64,000 nt of DNA from Streptomyces meridianus (lineage in GTDB: Bacteria > Actinomycetota > Actinomycetes > Streptomycetales > Streptomycetaceae): the NCBI RefSeq assembly GCF_023703325.1, contig NZ_JAMQGM010000030.1, positions 20,173 to 84,172 on the forward strand. The letters run 5' to 3'. Position 1 is the first letter of the stretch. Every line of letters begins with the position of its first letter. Of the stretch, positions 36,643 to 45,207 are shown piece after piece. The position numbers and the translations under genes were made by a program. Under the pieces are notes generated by a model. That model made no database searches and was not told where the DNA came from. It worked only from the letters and a program-made list of their open reading frames with translations.

Positions 36643-37248
36643 ATGGCTGGACCCCAGCGCCGCGGAAGCGGTGCCGGTGGCGGCGAGCGGCGGGACCGGA
36701 AGGACCGGCGGGACGGCGGCGCAGCTGCCGAGAAGACCGCTTACGTCGAGCGTGTTGTCGCCATCAACCGCGTCGCCAAGGTTGTGAAGGGTGGTCGTCG
36801 CTTCAGCTTCACCGCGCTGGTCGTGGTGGGCGACGGTGACGGCACCGTGGGTGTCGGATACGGCAAGGCCAAGGAGGTGCCGGCCGCCATCGCCAAGGGC
36901 GTTGAGGAGGCCAAGAAGCACTTCTTCAAGGTCCCCCGGATCCAGGGCACCATTCCGCACCCGATCCAGGGCGAGAAGGCTGCGGGCGTCGTCCTGCTCA
37001 AGCCGGCTTCCCCCGGTACCGGTGTGATCGCGGGTGGCCCGGTGCGCGCCGTTCTGGAGTGCGCGGGCATCCACGACGTCCTGAGCAAGTCGCTCGGTTC
37101 GTCGAACCCGATCAACATCGTGCACGCCACGGTGGCCGCGCTCCAGGGGCTGCAGCGCCCCGAGGAGATCGCCGCCCGTCGTGGTCTGCCGCTCGAGGAC
37201 GTCGCCCCCGCTGCTCTGCTGCGGGCGCGTGCCGGGGCGGGTGTCTGA
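36643..37248 (+). CDS. rpsE: 30S ribosomal protein S5
   Basis: 201 residues, longer than in E. coli because of an Arg/Gly/Asp-rich N-terminal tail of about 30 residues. The core begins YVERVVAINRVAKVVKGGRRF, the region where spectinomycin-resistance changes occur; it looks wild type. The stop overlaps the rpmD start. Confidence 0.97.
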   Translation: MAGPQRRGSGAGGGERRDRKDRRDGGAAAEKTAYVERVVAINRVAKVVKGGRRFSFTALVVVGDGDGTVGVGYGKAKEVPAAIAKGVEEAKKHFFKVPRIQGTIPHPIQGEKAAGVVLLKPASPGTGVIAGGPVRAVLECAGIHDVLSKSLGSSNPINIVHATVAALQGLQRPEEIAARRGLPLEDVAPAALLRARAGAGV

Positions 37249-37430
37249 TGACCCGTCTCAAGATCACGCAGACGAAGTCGTACATCGGCAGCAAGCAGAA
37301 CCACCGCGACACGCTGCGTTCGCTCGGGCTGAAGCGCCTGCACGACGTGGTTGTCAAGGAGGACCGTCCCGAGATCCGCGGCATGGCCCAGACCGTGCGG
37401 CACCTCGTCACGGTCGAGGAGGTCGACTGA
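37248..37430 (+). CDS. rpmD: 50S ribosomal protein L30
   Basis: 60 residues from ATG at 37248 (TGATG overlap with rpsE). Begins TRLKITQTKSYIGSKQNHR. A small protein absent from some bacteria. One nucleotide separates its stop from the rplO start. Confidence 0.96.
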   Translation: MTRLKITQTKSYIGSKQNHRDTLRSLGLKRLHDVVVKEDRPEIRGMAQTVRHLVTVEEVD

Positions 37431-37431
37431 C

Positions 37432-37887
37432 ATGGCGGAGCAGAACCCGCTGAAGGTCCACAACCTCCGGCCCGCCCCGGGCGCCAAGACCGCCAAGACC
37501 CGTGTGGGTCGTGGTGAGGCGTCCAAGGGTAAGACCGCAGGTCGTGGCACCAAGGGCACCAAGGCCCGTTACCAGGTTCCGGAGCGCTTCGAGGGTGGGC
37601 AGATGCCCCTCCACATGCGGCTCCCGAAGCTCAAGGGCTTCAAGAACCCGTTCCGTACCGAGTTCCAGGTCGTGAACCTGGACAAGCTGGCCGCGCTCTA
37701 CCCGCAGGGTGGCGAGGTCACGGTGGCCGACCTGGTCGCCAAGGGTGCGGTTCGCAAGAACCAGCTCGTCAAGGTTCTCGGTACCGGCGAGATCTCCGTG
37801 GCGCTGCAGGTGACGGTCGACGCCGTCTCCGGCTCCGCCAAGGAGAAGATCACCGCCGCCGGCGGCACCGTCACCGAGCTCGTCTGA
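37432..37887 (+). CDS. rplO: 50S ribosomal protein L15
   Basis: 151 residues from ATG at 37432. A late-assembly protein with a long basic Gly-rich N-terminal arm (RVGRGEASKGKTAGRGTKG) and a globular C-terminal part. Last gene before a 200-nt gap with hairpin and promoter ahead of secY. Confidence 0.97.
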   Translation: MAEQNPLKVHNLRPAPGAKTAKTRVGRGEASKGKTAGRGTKGTKARYQVPERFEGGQMPLHMRLPKLKGFKNPFRTEFQVVNLDKLAALYPQGGEVTVADLVAKGAVRKNQLVKVLGTGEISVALQVTVDAVSGSAKEKITAAGGTVTELV

Positions 37888-37905
37888 GATCGTTGATTGC
37901 GGTCT

Positions 37906-37937
37906 ACCGGGGATGTCCCTCACGGGGCATCCCCGGT
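37906..37937 (+). terminator. Hairpin after rplO
   Basis: A perfect 10-bp stem (37906-37915 with 37928-37937) with a 12-nt loop, 18 nt after the rplO stop. It separates the ribosomal genes from secY. Confidence 0.55.
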
Positions 37938-37943
37938 TGGTCG

Positions 37944-37972
37944 TTCCACGGGCGCACGGCCCCGGGTATCGT
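37944..37972 (+). promoter_or_regulatory. Possible promoter of secY-adk
   Basis: TTCCAC (37944-37949), 17-nt spacer, TATCGT (37967-37972), right after the rplO hairpin. It would give a leader of about 110 nt. Confidence 0.4.
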
Positions 37973-38087
37973 GGCGTCCACTGTTAACTTCCGCGCGGTG
38001 TGTGCTGCGCGGTTTTTGGCTGTATGAATTCGTCGAACCTCAACACCGTCACCTCTCGCGATTGAAGCGAGGGGCGCAGGAGGCACC

Positions 38088-39404
38088 GTGCTCACCGCGT
38101 TCGCCCGGGCGTTCAAGACGCCTGACCTGCGCAAGAAGCTGCTGTTCACGTTGGGCATCATCGTGCTTTTCCGGCTCGGGGCCCACATCCCCGTACCCGG
38201 TGTCAGCTTCCCCAACGTCAACTACTGCATGAAGCAGGCCACCCAGGGTGGCAGCGGGCTCTTCGGCCTCGTCAACATGTTCAGCGGTGGCGCACTGCTG
38301 AATCTGACGATCTTCGCGCTCGGAATCATGCCGTACATCACGGCGAGCATCATCCTCCAGCTCCTGACGGTGGTGATCCCGCGCCTGGAGGCACTCAAGA
38401 AGGAGGGACAGGCGGGTACTGCGAAGATCACGCAGTACACCCGCTACCTGACCGTCGCGCTGGCCATTCTGCAGGGCACCGGTCTGGTGGCCACGGCCCG
38501 CAGCGGCAGTCTCTTCCCGCAGTGCGACAAGGCTTCGCAGATCATCCCCGACACCTCGATCTTCACGACCGTCGTCATGGTCGTCTGCATGACCGCCGGC
38601 ACCGCGCTGATCATGTGGCTCGGTGAGCTGGTGACCGACCGCGGCATCGGCAACGGCATGTCGATCCTCATGTTCGTCTCGATCGCGGCGGGTTTCCCGG
38701 CCGCTCTGTGGCAGATCAAGACCCAGGGCAAGATCGCCGACGGCTGGGTGAATTTCGGCGCCGTCATCCTGCTGGGGCTGGGCATGGTCGCCCTGGTGGT
38801 CTTCGTCGAGCAGGCCCAGCGGCGCATCCCGGTGCAGTACGCCAAGCGAATGATCGGCCGGCGTTCGTACGGCGGGACCTCGACCTACATCCCGCTCAAG
38901 GTGAACCAGGCCGGTGTGATTCCGGTCATCTTCGCGTCGTCGCTCCTCTACATCCCCGCATTGATCGTTCAGTTCAGCGGGTCCAAGGCGGGCTGGGCAA
39001 ACTGGATTTCCCAGACGTTCGTCAAGGGCGACCACCCGATTTACATCGTTACGTACTTCCTCCTGATCGTGTTCTTCGCGTTCTTCTACGTGGCCATCAC
39101 GTTCAACCCCGAAGAAGTCGCGGACAACATGAAGAAGTATGGTGGCTTCATCCCGGGCATCCGGGCTGGTCGTCCCACCGCTGAATACCTGAGCTACGTG
39201 CTGAACAGGATCACGTGGCCGGGATCGCTGTACCTGGGCTTGATCGCTCTGGTGCCAACGGTGGCGCTGGTGGCTTTCCAGGCGAACCAGAACTTCCCGT
39301 TCGGCGGGACGAGCATCCTCATCATCGTGGGTGTGGGTCTGGAAACCGTGAAGCAGATCGAGAGCCAGCTGCAGCAGCGCAACTACGAAGGGTTCCTCCG
39401 CTGA
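38088..39404 (+). CDS. secY: Preprotein translocase subunit SecY
   Basis: 438 residues from GTG, with CAGGAGG about 6 nt upstream. The ten-helix protein-conducting channel of the cytoplasmic membrane. Begins LTAFARAFKTPDLRKKLLFTL; helix 2/plug region LFGLVNMFSGGALLNLTIFALGIMPYITASII is clear, as is the cytoplasmic EQAQRRIPVQYAKR loop that binds SecA and ribosome. The stop overlaps the adk start. Confidence 0.98.
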   Translation: MLTAFARAFKTPDLRKKLLFTLGIIVLFRLGAHIPVPGVSFPNVNYCMKQATQGGSGLFGLVNMFSGGALLNLTIFALGIMPYITASIILQLLTVVIPRLEALKKEGQAGTAKITQYTRYLTVALAILQGTGLVATARSGSLFPQCDKASQIIPDTSIFTTVVMVVCMTAGTALIMWLGELVTDRGIGNGMSILMFVSIAAGFPAALWQIKTQGKIADGWVNFGAVILLGLGMVALVVFVEQAQRRIPVQYAKRMIGRRSYGGTSTYIPLKVNQAGVIPVIFASSLLYIPALIVQFSGSKAGWANWISQTFVKGDHPIYIVTYFLLIVFFAFFYVAITFNPEEVADNMKKYGGFIPGIRAGRPTAEYLSYVLNRITWPGSLYLGLIALVPTVALVAFQANQNFPFGGTSILIIVGVGLETVKQIESQLQQRNYEGFLR

Positions 39405-40060
39405 TGCGAATCGTCCTCGTCGGGCCGCCTGGCGCGGGCAAGGGTACGCAGGCCCAGTACCTTGCCAAGAACCTGTCCATTCCCCACATCTCCACGGGCG
39501 ACCTGTTCCGTGCCAACATCAGCCAGGGCACCCCGCTCGGCCAGAAGGCACAGGAGTACATGAAGGCCGGCCAGCTGGTGCCCGACGAGGTCACCATCGG
39601 GATGGCGAAGGACCGGTTGGACCAGCCGGACGCGGCCGAGGGATTCCTTCTGGACGGCTTCCCGCGCAATCTGAACCAGGCCGAGGTCCTGGACCGGCTC
39701 CTCGAGGGGGACAGCCGGAAGATCGACGCGGTGCTCGACCTGGAGATCCCGGAGGACGAGGTCGTCAAGCGTATCGCGGGCCGCCGGACCTGCCGGACGG
39801 ACAGCAGTCACACGTTCCACGTGGTCTACAGTCCGCCGAAGGCGGAGGGTGTCTGCGACGTGTGCGGCGGTGAGCTGTACCAGCGCGAGGACGACAGCGA
39901 GGACACGGTGCGCAACCGCCTCGAGGTCTATCACCGTGAGACCGAGCCGATCATCGACTACTACAAGGTCCAGGGCCTCGTGGTCACGATCCCGGCCCTC
40001 GGCAAGGTCGCCGAGGTGACTCAGCGGGCCATGGAAGCGCTGCGTCAGAAGACCACCTGA
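39404..40060 (+). CDS. adk: Adenylate kinase
   Basis: 218 residues from ATG at 39404 (TGATG coupling to secY). Interconverts ATP plus AMP and two ADP. P loop GPPGAGKGTQ (residues 7-16), AMP site ISTGDLFR, LLDGFPRN. The LID is the long type with a CRTDSSHTFH segment and CDVC, a likely C/H/C/C zinc site. The secY-adk-map order is widely conserved. Confidence 0.97.
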   Translation: MRIVLVGPPGAGKGTQAQYLAKNLSIPHISTGDLFRANISQGTPLGQKAQEYMKAGQLVPDEVTIGMAKDRLDQPDAAEGFLLDGFPRNLNQAEVLDRLLEGDSRKIDAVLDLEIPEDEVVKRIAGRRTCRTDSSHTFHVVYSPPKAEGVCDVCGGELYQREDDSEDTVRNRLEVYHRETEPIIDYYKVQGLVVTIPALGKVAEVTQRAMEALRQKTT

Positions 40061-40074
40061 TCGAACGCTTGTAC

Positions 40075-40112
40075 GTACGGCCGCGGTGCCCCGGAGGGCG
40101 TCGCGGCCGTAC
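40075..40112 (+). terminator. Hairpin between adk and map
   Basis: An 11-bp stem (40075-40085 with 40102-40112) with a 16-nt loop, followed by TGTTGTGTTT, a rather T-rich tail for this genome. Confidence 0.6.
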
Positions 40113-40162
40113 TGTTGTGTTTGCCCCCCGAACGACGGACGACAGAAGGCTGAAGGCACCCG

Positions 40163-40999
40163 ATGGTGGAGATCAAGACCCCGGAACAGATCGCGAAGAT
40201 GCGTGAGGCCGGGCTGGTCGTGGCGCGGATCCACGAGGCGTGCCGTGCGGCCGCGGTTCCCGGGGCGACCACCAAGGACCTGGACGACGTGGCTCGGAAG
40301 GTGCTCGCCGAAAACGGCGCCACCTCGAACTTCCTGGGGTACGGCGGGTTTCCTGCGACCATCTGCACGTCGGTGAACGACGTGGTGGTGCACGGCATCC
40401 CGGACGAGGGGACGGTTCTCGCGGACGGCGACATCATCTCCGTCGACGCGGGAGCGATCATCGACGGCTGGCACGGCGACGCGGCCGTCACCCTCTTCGT
40501 CGGCAGTGGTCACGCCCCGGAGCTTCACGAGCTGAGTCGGGTGACCGAGGAGTCCATGTGGGCCGGGATCGCGGCCGTGAAGCAGGGCAACCGGCTGGTG
40601 GACGTCTCCAAGGCGATCGAGGGCTACATCAAGCGTCAGCCGCGTCCGGCGACCGGCAAGTTCGGGATCATCGAGGACTACGGAGGCCACGGCATCGGCT
40701 CCGAGATGCACATGGACCCGCACCTGCTGAACTACGTCGACCGTCGTCGCGGTCGCGGCCCCCGTCTGGTGCCCGGGTTCTGCCTGGCCATCGAGCCGAT
40801 GGTGAGTCTCGGCACCCGCCGTACCCACGTCCTCGAGGACGACTGGACGGTGAAGACGAACGACGGCACGTGGAGCAGTCACTGGGAGCACACGGTTGCG
40901 CTGACCGAGGAAGGTCCGCTGGTCCTGACCGCCTTCGACGGCGGCAAGGCGAAGCTGGCCGAATTCGGGATCGCGACCGCACCGGATCCCACCGCTTAA
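40163..40999 (+). CDS. map: Methionine aminopeptidase, type I
   Basis: 278 residues. Removes the N-terminal Met from new proteins using two metal ions. Ligands seen in order: Asp95 (ISVDAG), Asp106 (HGDAAV), His in YGGHGIG, Glu in AIEPM and Glu in SHWEHTVALTEEG. Residue 37-41 style substrate loop is ordinary. It ends in a short Ala/Pro tail. infA follows after a promoter. Confidence 0.96.
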   Translation: MVEIKTPEQIAKMREAGLVVARIHEACRAAAVPGATTKDLDDVARKVLAENGATSNFLGYGGFPATICTSVNDVVVHGIPDEGTVLADGDIISVDAGAIIDGWHGDAAVTLFVGSGHAPELHELSRVTEESMWAGIAAVKQGNRLVDVSKAIEGYIKRQPRPATGKFGIIEDYGGHGIGSEMHMDPHLLNYVDRRRGRGPRLVPGFCLAIEPMVSLGTRRTHVLEDDWTVKTNDGTWSSHWEHTVALTEEGPLVLTAFDGGKAKLAEFGIATAPDPTA

Positions 41000-41050
41000 T
41001 GATCTCTGTCGCCGGGCAGTATCGGGGCATCGCGGATCGGCGGGTGCCGA

Positions 41051-41080
41051 TTCGTCTTTCCGTGTGCGGTGCCGTAGACT
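41051..41080 (+). promoter_or_regulatory. Probable promoter of infA-rpmJ-rpsM-rpsK-rpsD
   Basis: TTCGTC (41051-41056), 18-nt spacer, TAGACT (41075-41080), about 80 nt before infA. The -10 is strong, the -35 weak. Confidence 0.5.
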
Positions 41081-41160
41081 GACGCGTCGGTCCTCGTGTG
41101 CCTTCGTGCGCCCGGGGATCGTCCCAGGTAGCCGAATCCGGAAGGCGAAGCGCTCACGAC

Positions 41161-41382
41161 ATGGCCAAAAAACAAGGGGCCATCGAAATCGAGGGCACCG
41201 TTATCGAGTCTCTGCCGAACGCGATGTTCAAGGTGGAGCTCCAGAACGGGCACAAAGTCCTCGCGCACATCAGCGGCAAGATGCGGATGCACTACATCCG
41301 TATCCTTCCCGACGACCGGGTCGTAGTGGAGCTCTCTCCGTACGACCTGACGCGCGGACGGATCGTCTACCGCTACAAGTAG
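41161..41382 (+). CDS. infA: Translation initiation factor IF-1
   Basis: 73 residues from ATG at 41161. An S1-like OB fold that covers the A site during initiation. Begins AKKQGAIEIEGTVIESLPNAMF. Upstream in-frame codons to 41098 are leader. rpmJ follows after 57 nt. Confidence 0.98.
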   Translation: MAKKQGAIEIEGTVIESLPNAMFKVELQNGHKVLAHISGKMRMHYIRILPDDRVVVELSPYDLTRGRIVYRYK

Positions 41383-41439
41383 ATCTTGTCGTCACCCCTT
41401 CTGCGGGTGCCGGCACTGACCCGGAGAACCTCACATCCC

Positions 41440-41553
41440 ATGAAGGTCAAGCCGAGCGTCAAGAAGATCTGCGACAAGTGCAAGGTGATCCGCCGTCACG
41501 GCCGGGTCATGGTCATCTGCGACAACCTGCGCCACAAGCAGCGCCAGGGCTGA
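41440..41553 (+). CDS. rpmJ: 50S ribosomal protein L36, zinc form
   Basis: 37 residues from ATG at 41440 (MKVKPSVKKICDKCKV). Cysteines at 11, 14 and 27 and His32 (in LRHKQRQG) form the zinc site, so it is the zinc-containing version. It lies in the usual place between infA and rpsM; the 177 nt after it hold no gene. Confidence 0.97.
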   Translation: MKVKPSVKKICDKCKVIRRHGRVMVICDNLRHKQRQG

Positions 41554-41730
41554 CGTACGACCCGCACCTCGCAGTACTTCGCGCGACGCACAGCAACAAC
41601 GTAAATACGCAGTCACCCGCCCCGTGTCACGCGGGGTCGACACCCTCGGTGGAGGCCGGGGACCCGGAAATGCGAACTGTCCGGGAACGGTGCTGTGGAA
41701 GACCTCCGCTAGCCATCAGGAGCCACATCA

Positions 41731-42111
41731 ATGGCACGCCTCTCAGGCGTTGATCTCCCGCGCGACAAGCGCGTCGAGGTCGCCCTCACCTACGTCTTCG
41801 GCATTGGTCGCACCCGTGCCCAGGAGACCCTGAAGAACACCGGCGTGAACCCGGACACCCGCGTTCGCGACCTGGCCGAAGAGGACCTCGTCAAGATCCG
41901 CGAGTACGTGGACGCCAACCTCCAGACCGAGGGCGACCTCCGCCGCGAGATCCAGGCCGACATCCGTCGCAAGGTCGAGATCGGCTGCTACCAGGGTCTG
42001 CGTCACCGCCGTGGCCTGCCCGTCCACGGTCAGCGCACCAGCACCAACGCCCGCACCCGCAAGGGCCCGCGTCGCGCGATCGCCGGCAAGAAGAAGCCGG
42101 GCAAGAAGTAG
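41731..42111 (+). CDS. rpsM: 30S ribosomal protein S13
   Basis: 126 residues. Contacts the 50S subunit and the P-site tRNA. Begins ARLSGVDLPRDKRVEVALTYVFGIG; the basic tail RGLPVHGQRTSTNARTRKG is typical. Confidence 0.98.
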   Translation: MARLSGVDLPRDKRVEVALTYVFGIGRTRAQETLKNTGVNPDTRVRDLAEEDLVKIREYVDANLQTEGDLRREIQADIRRKVEIGCYQGLRHRRGLPVHGQRTSTNARTRKGPRRAIAGKKKPGKK

Positions 42112-42208
42112 TCCTCACCGGACGCACTGCGGAGTCCGGGGTTGCCCCGGTTCCGCGCACCCGCGGTCCGAGCAGTAGGACCGACCACCTCCACGGGAGT
42201 TTCCAAGA

Positions 42209-42613
42209 ATGCCTCCGAAGAGCCGTGCGGCCGGCACCAAGAAGGTGCGCCGCAAGGAAAAGAAGAACGTCGCCCACGGGCACGCTCACATCAAGAGCAC
42301 GTTCAACAACACCATCGTTTCGATCACCGACCCCACCGGCAACGTGATCTCCTGGGCCTCGGCCGGCCACGTCGGCTTCAAGGGCTCGCGCAAGTCGACC
42401 CCGTTCGCCGCGCAGATGGCTGCCGAGTCGGCCGCCCGTCGGGCGCAGGAGCACGGCATGCGCAAGGTGGACGTCTTCGTCAAGGGTCCCGGCTCCGGCC
42501 GTGAGACCGCGATCCGCTCCCTCCAGGCCACCGGCCTCGAAGTGGGTTCGATCCAGGACGTCACCCCCACTCCGCACAACGGATGCCGCCCGCCCAAGCG
42601 CCGCCGCGTCTGA
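42209..42613 (+). CDS. rpsK: 30S ribosomal protein S11
   Basis: 134 residues. Lines the mRNA platform. Begins PPKSRAAGTKKVRRKEKKNV; carries STFNNTIVSITDPTGNVISWASAG and ends DVTPTPHNGCRPPKRRRV. 97 nt after rpsM. Confidence 0.98.
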   Translation: MPPKSRAAGTKKVRRKEKKNVAHGHAHIKSTFNNTIVSITDPTGNVISWASAGHVGFKGSRKSTPFAAQMAAESAARRAQEHGMRKVDVFVKGPGSGRETAIRSLQATGLEVGSIQDVTPTPHNGCRPPKRRRV

Positions 42614-42638
42614 TCGACTGAAGTAGGAGAAAAAGACA

Positions 42639-43265
42639 ATGGCGCGTTACACCGGGGCCGACTGCAAGCGTTGCCGTCGGGAGAAGCAGAAGCTCTTCCT
42701 CAAGGGGAGCAAGTGCGAGAGCGCGAAGTGCCCGATCGAGATCCGTCCTTACCCCCCGGGTGAGCACGGTCGCGGGCGCACCAAGGACAGCGAGTACCTG
42801 CTGCAGAAGCGCGAGAAGCAGAAGTGCGCGCGCATCTACGGCGTCCTTGAGAAGCAGTTCCGTGGCTACTACGACGAGGCCAACCGCAAGCAGGGCAAGA
42901 CCGGCGAGAACCTGCTGCGCATCCTCGAGACCCGCCTCGACAACGTGGTCTACCGTGCGGGCTTCGCCAAGTCCCGCGACCACGCCCGTCAGCTGGTCAA
43001 GCACGGCCACATCAACCTCAACGGCCGCAAGACCGACATCCCGTCGGCCCGCGTGTCGGCGAACGACATCATCGAGGTTCGCAAGTCCTCACAGGAGATG
43101 ACCCCCTTCGTGGTCGCTCGTGCGGAGGCCGGCGAGCGCACCGTCCCGGCGTGGCTCGAGGCCATCCCGGCGAAGATGCGCATCCTCGTGCACAGCCTGC
43201 CGGAGCGCCAGGTGATCGACACCCAGGTGCAGGAGCAGCTGATCGTCGAGCTCTACTCCAAGTAG
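42639..43265 (+). CDS. rpsD: 30S ribosomal protein S4, zinc-finger form
   Basis: 208 residues. An early 16S binder, and in E. coli the repressor of the alpha operon. The N-terminus has four cysteines (CKRCRREKQKL...CESAKC, residues about 9-31), the zinc form. The S4 RNA-binding domain follows (LETRLDNVVYRAGFAKSRDHARQ). In S. coelicolor and relatives rpsD also lies here, before rpoA. Confidence 0.97.
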   Translation: MARYTGADCKRCRREKQKLFLKGSKCESAKCPIEIRPYPPGEHGRGRTKDSEYLLQKREKQKCARIYGVLEKQFRGYYDEANRKQGKTGENLLRILETRLDNVVYRAGFAKSRDHARQLVKHGHINLNGRKTDIPSARVSANDIIEVRKSSQEMTPFVVARAEAGERTVPAWLEAIPAKMRILVHSLPERQVIDTQVQEQLIVELYSK

Positions 43266-43274
43266 TGGCTCGCC

Positions 43275-43318
43275 GGTACGGGCGGTACGGTCCCCGTCGG
43301 GGACGTACCGCCCGTACC
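43275..43318 (+). terminator. Long hairpin between rpsD and rpoA
   Basis: A perfect 15-bp stem (43275-43289 with 43304-43318) continued, after one bulged G, by 5 more pairs around a GTC loop. It starts 10 nt after the rpsD stop. A second small hairpin (43332-43351) precedes rpoA. Likely a terminator or an attenuator that sets rpoA output. Confidence 0.65.
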
Positions 43319-43399
43319 ATTGCGTAGTAACGCACCGGGCCGCCGCCCGGTGGGGCTCGGCATCAAATAGTGGGTGCCGATGACTGGAGGTAGTTCCCC

Positions 43400-44422
43400 A
43401 TGCTGATCGCTCAGCGCCCTTCGCTGACCGAAGAGGTCGTCGACGAGTTCCGCTCCCGGTTCGTGATCGAGCCGCTGGAGCCGGGCTTCGGCTACACCCT
43501 CGGTAACTCGCTCCGGCGCACGCTCCTCTCCTCGATTCCCGGTGCCGCTGTGACGAGCATCCGGATCGACGGTGTCCTGCACGAGTTCACCACCGTGCCG
43601 GGTGTCAAGGAGGACGTCACCGACCTCATCCTCAACATCAAGCAGCTGGTCGTCTCCTCGGAGCACGACGAGCCGGTCGTGATGTACCTGCGCAAGCAGG
43701 GTCCCGGCCTGGTCACCGCTGCCGACATCGCCCCGCCGGCCGGTGTCGAGGTGCACAACCCCGATCTGGTCCTCGCCACCCTGAACGGCAAGGGCAAGCT
43801 GGAGATGGAGCTGACCGTCGAGCGCGGTCGCGGCTACGTCTCCGCCGTCCAGAACAAGCAGGTGGGCCAGGAGATCGGCCGGATCCCGGTCGACTCGATC
43901 TACAGCCCCGTGCTCAAGGTCACCTACAAGGTCGAGGCGACCCGTGTCGAGCAGCGCACCGACTTCGACAAGCTGATCGTCGACGTGGAGACCAAGCAGG
44001 CCATGCGCCCGCGCGACGCCATGGCGTCGGCCGGCAAGACCCTGGTCGAGCTGTTCGGCCTGGCCCGCGAGCTCAACATCGACGCCGAGGGCATCGACAT
44101 GGGCCCGTCGCCGACGGACGCGGCGCTGGCCGCCGACCTGGCGCTGCCGATCGAGGAGCTCGAGCTCACGGTCCGCTCGTACAACTGCCTCAAGCGTGAG
44201 GGCATCCACTCGGTGGGCGAACTCGTGGCCCGTTCCGAGGCGGACCTTCTCGACATCCGCAACTTCGGCGCCAAGTCGATCGACGAGGTCAAGGCGAAGC
44301 TGGCCGGCATGGGCCTGGCCCTCAAGGACAGCCCGCCCGGATTCGACCCCACCGCCGCCGCCGACGCCTTCGGCGCGGACGACGAGGGCGACACCGGTTT
44401 CGTGGAGACCGAGCAGTACTGA
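43400..44422 (+). CDS. rpoA: DNA-directed RNA polymerase subunit alpha
   Basis: 340 residues, with ACTGGAGG upstream. The N-terminal dimer domain (residues about 1-230: GFGYTLGNSLRRTLLSSIPGA) assembles beta and beta prime. The C-terminal domain (about 250-315: ELTVRSYNCLKREGIHSVGELV, FGAKSIDEVKAKL) binds UP elements and activators, including SARP proteins such as the AfsR type nearby. An acidic tail ends the protein. Confidence 0.98.
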   Translation: MLIAQRPSLTEEVVDEFRSRFVIEPLEPGFGYTLGNSLRRTLLSSIPGAAVTSIRIDGVLHEFTTVPGVKEDVTDLILNIKQLVVSSEHDEPVVMYLRKQGPGLVTAADIAPPAGVEVHNPDLVLATLNGKGKLEMELTVERGRGYVSAVQNKQVGQEIGRIPVDSIYSPVLKVTYKVEATRVEQRTDFDKLIVDVETKQAMRPRDAMASAGKTLVELFGLARELNIDAEGIDMGPSPTDAALAADLALPIEELELTVRSYNCLKREGIHSVGELVARSEADLLDIRNFGAKSIDEVKAKLAGMGLALKDSPPGFDPTAAADAFGADDEGDTGFVETEQY

Positions 44423-44549
44423 CCGGCTCCCCACGGCGGACGGGCTTTCCGGCCCGTCCGCCGGCGCGAGATTTCCGGCGGGCAGACGCCCGTACGGACA
44501 CTGACACCGGTACCTGATACGGCCGGTGCAGATCACAAGGAGAATCACC

Positions 44550-45044
44550 ATGCCGAAGCCCGCCAAGGGCGCCCGTCTGGGCGGCAGCGCTGCGCACGAG
44601 CGGCTCCTGCTGGCGAACCTCGCCAAGTCGCTGTTCGAGCACGGCCGCATCACCACCACCGAGGCCAAGGCCCGCCGGCTGCGTCCGGTCGCCGAGCGCC
44701 TGATCACCAAGGCGAAGAAGGGCGACATCCACAACCGTCGCCTGGTGCTGCAGACGATCACCGACAAGAGTGTCGTGCACACGCTCTTCACGGAGATCGC
44801 CCCGCGGTACGAGAACCGCCCCGGTGGTTACACCCGCATCACCAAGATCGGCAACCGTCGTGGCGACAATGCCTCGATGGCCGTCATCGAGCTGGTCGAG
44901 GCGCTGACCGTGCAGCAGACCGCTGTCGGTGAGGCCGAGGCCGCCACTAAGCGTTCCGCCAAGGACGCCGAGGGTGACAAGGCCGCTGCCGAGACCAAGG
45001 ACGAGGCCGCCGAGGCCCCGGCCGAGGAGTCGAAGGACGCCTGA
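44550..45044 (+). CDS. rplQ: 50S ribosomal protein L17
   Basis: 164 residues from ATG at 44550, with AAGGAG upstream. The core is PKPAKGARLGGSAAHERLLLANLA to about residue 125, followed by an Ala/Glu/Lys/Asp tail of some 40 residues missing in E. coli L17 and typical of actinobacteria. Ends the alpha operon before a hairpin. Confidence 0.97.
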   Translation: MPKPAKGARLGGSAAHERLLLANLAKSLFEHGRITTTEAKARRLRPVAERLITKAKKGDIHNRRLVLQTITDKSVVHTLFTEIAPRYENRPGGYTRITKIGNRRGDNASMAVIELVEALTVQQTAVGEAEAATKRSAKDAEGDKAAAETKDEAAEAPAEESKDA

Positions 45045-45074
45045 GGCGTCCGGCGCGGCTTAACTCAGCTGCAG

Positions 45075-45109
45075 GACGGGCCCGCCCCCTTTCCGGGGAC
45101 GGGCCCGTT
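45075..45109 (+). terminator. Terminator of the alpha operon (rplQ)
   Basis: A 13-bp stem with one mismatch (45076-45089 with 45095-45108) and a TTTCC loop, about 30 nt after the rplQ stop. Confidence 0.75.
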
Positions 45110-45207
45110 CCGCGTTTCCGGTGCGGATTCCGGGCGGCTCCTCCCCTGAGGCACCGGGAACGGTCCGGTGGTCCGGGGCTGCGCCGCGCTTTGGGAGACT
45201 TCAGGGT

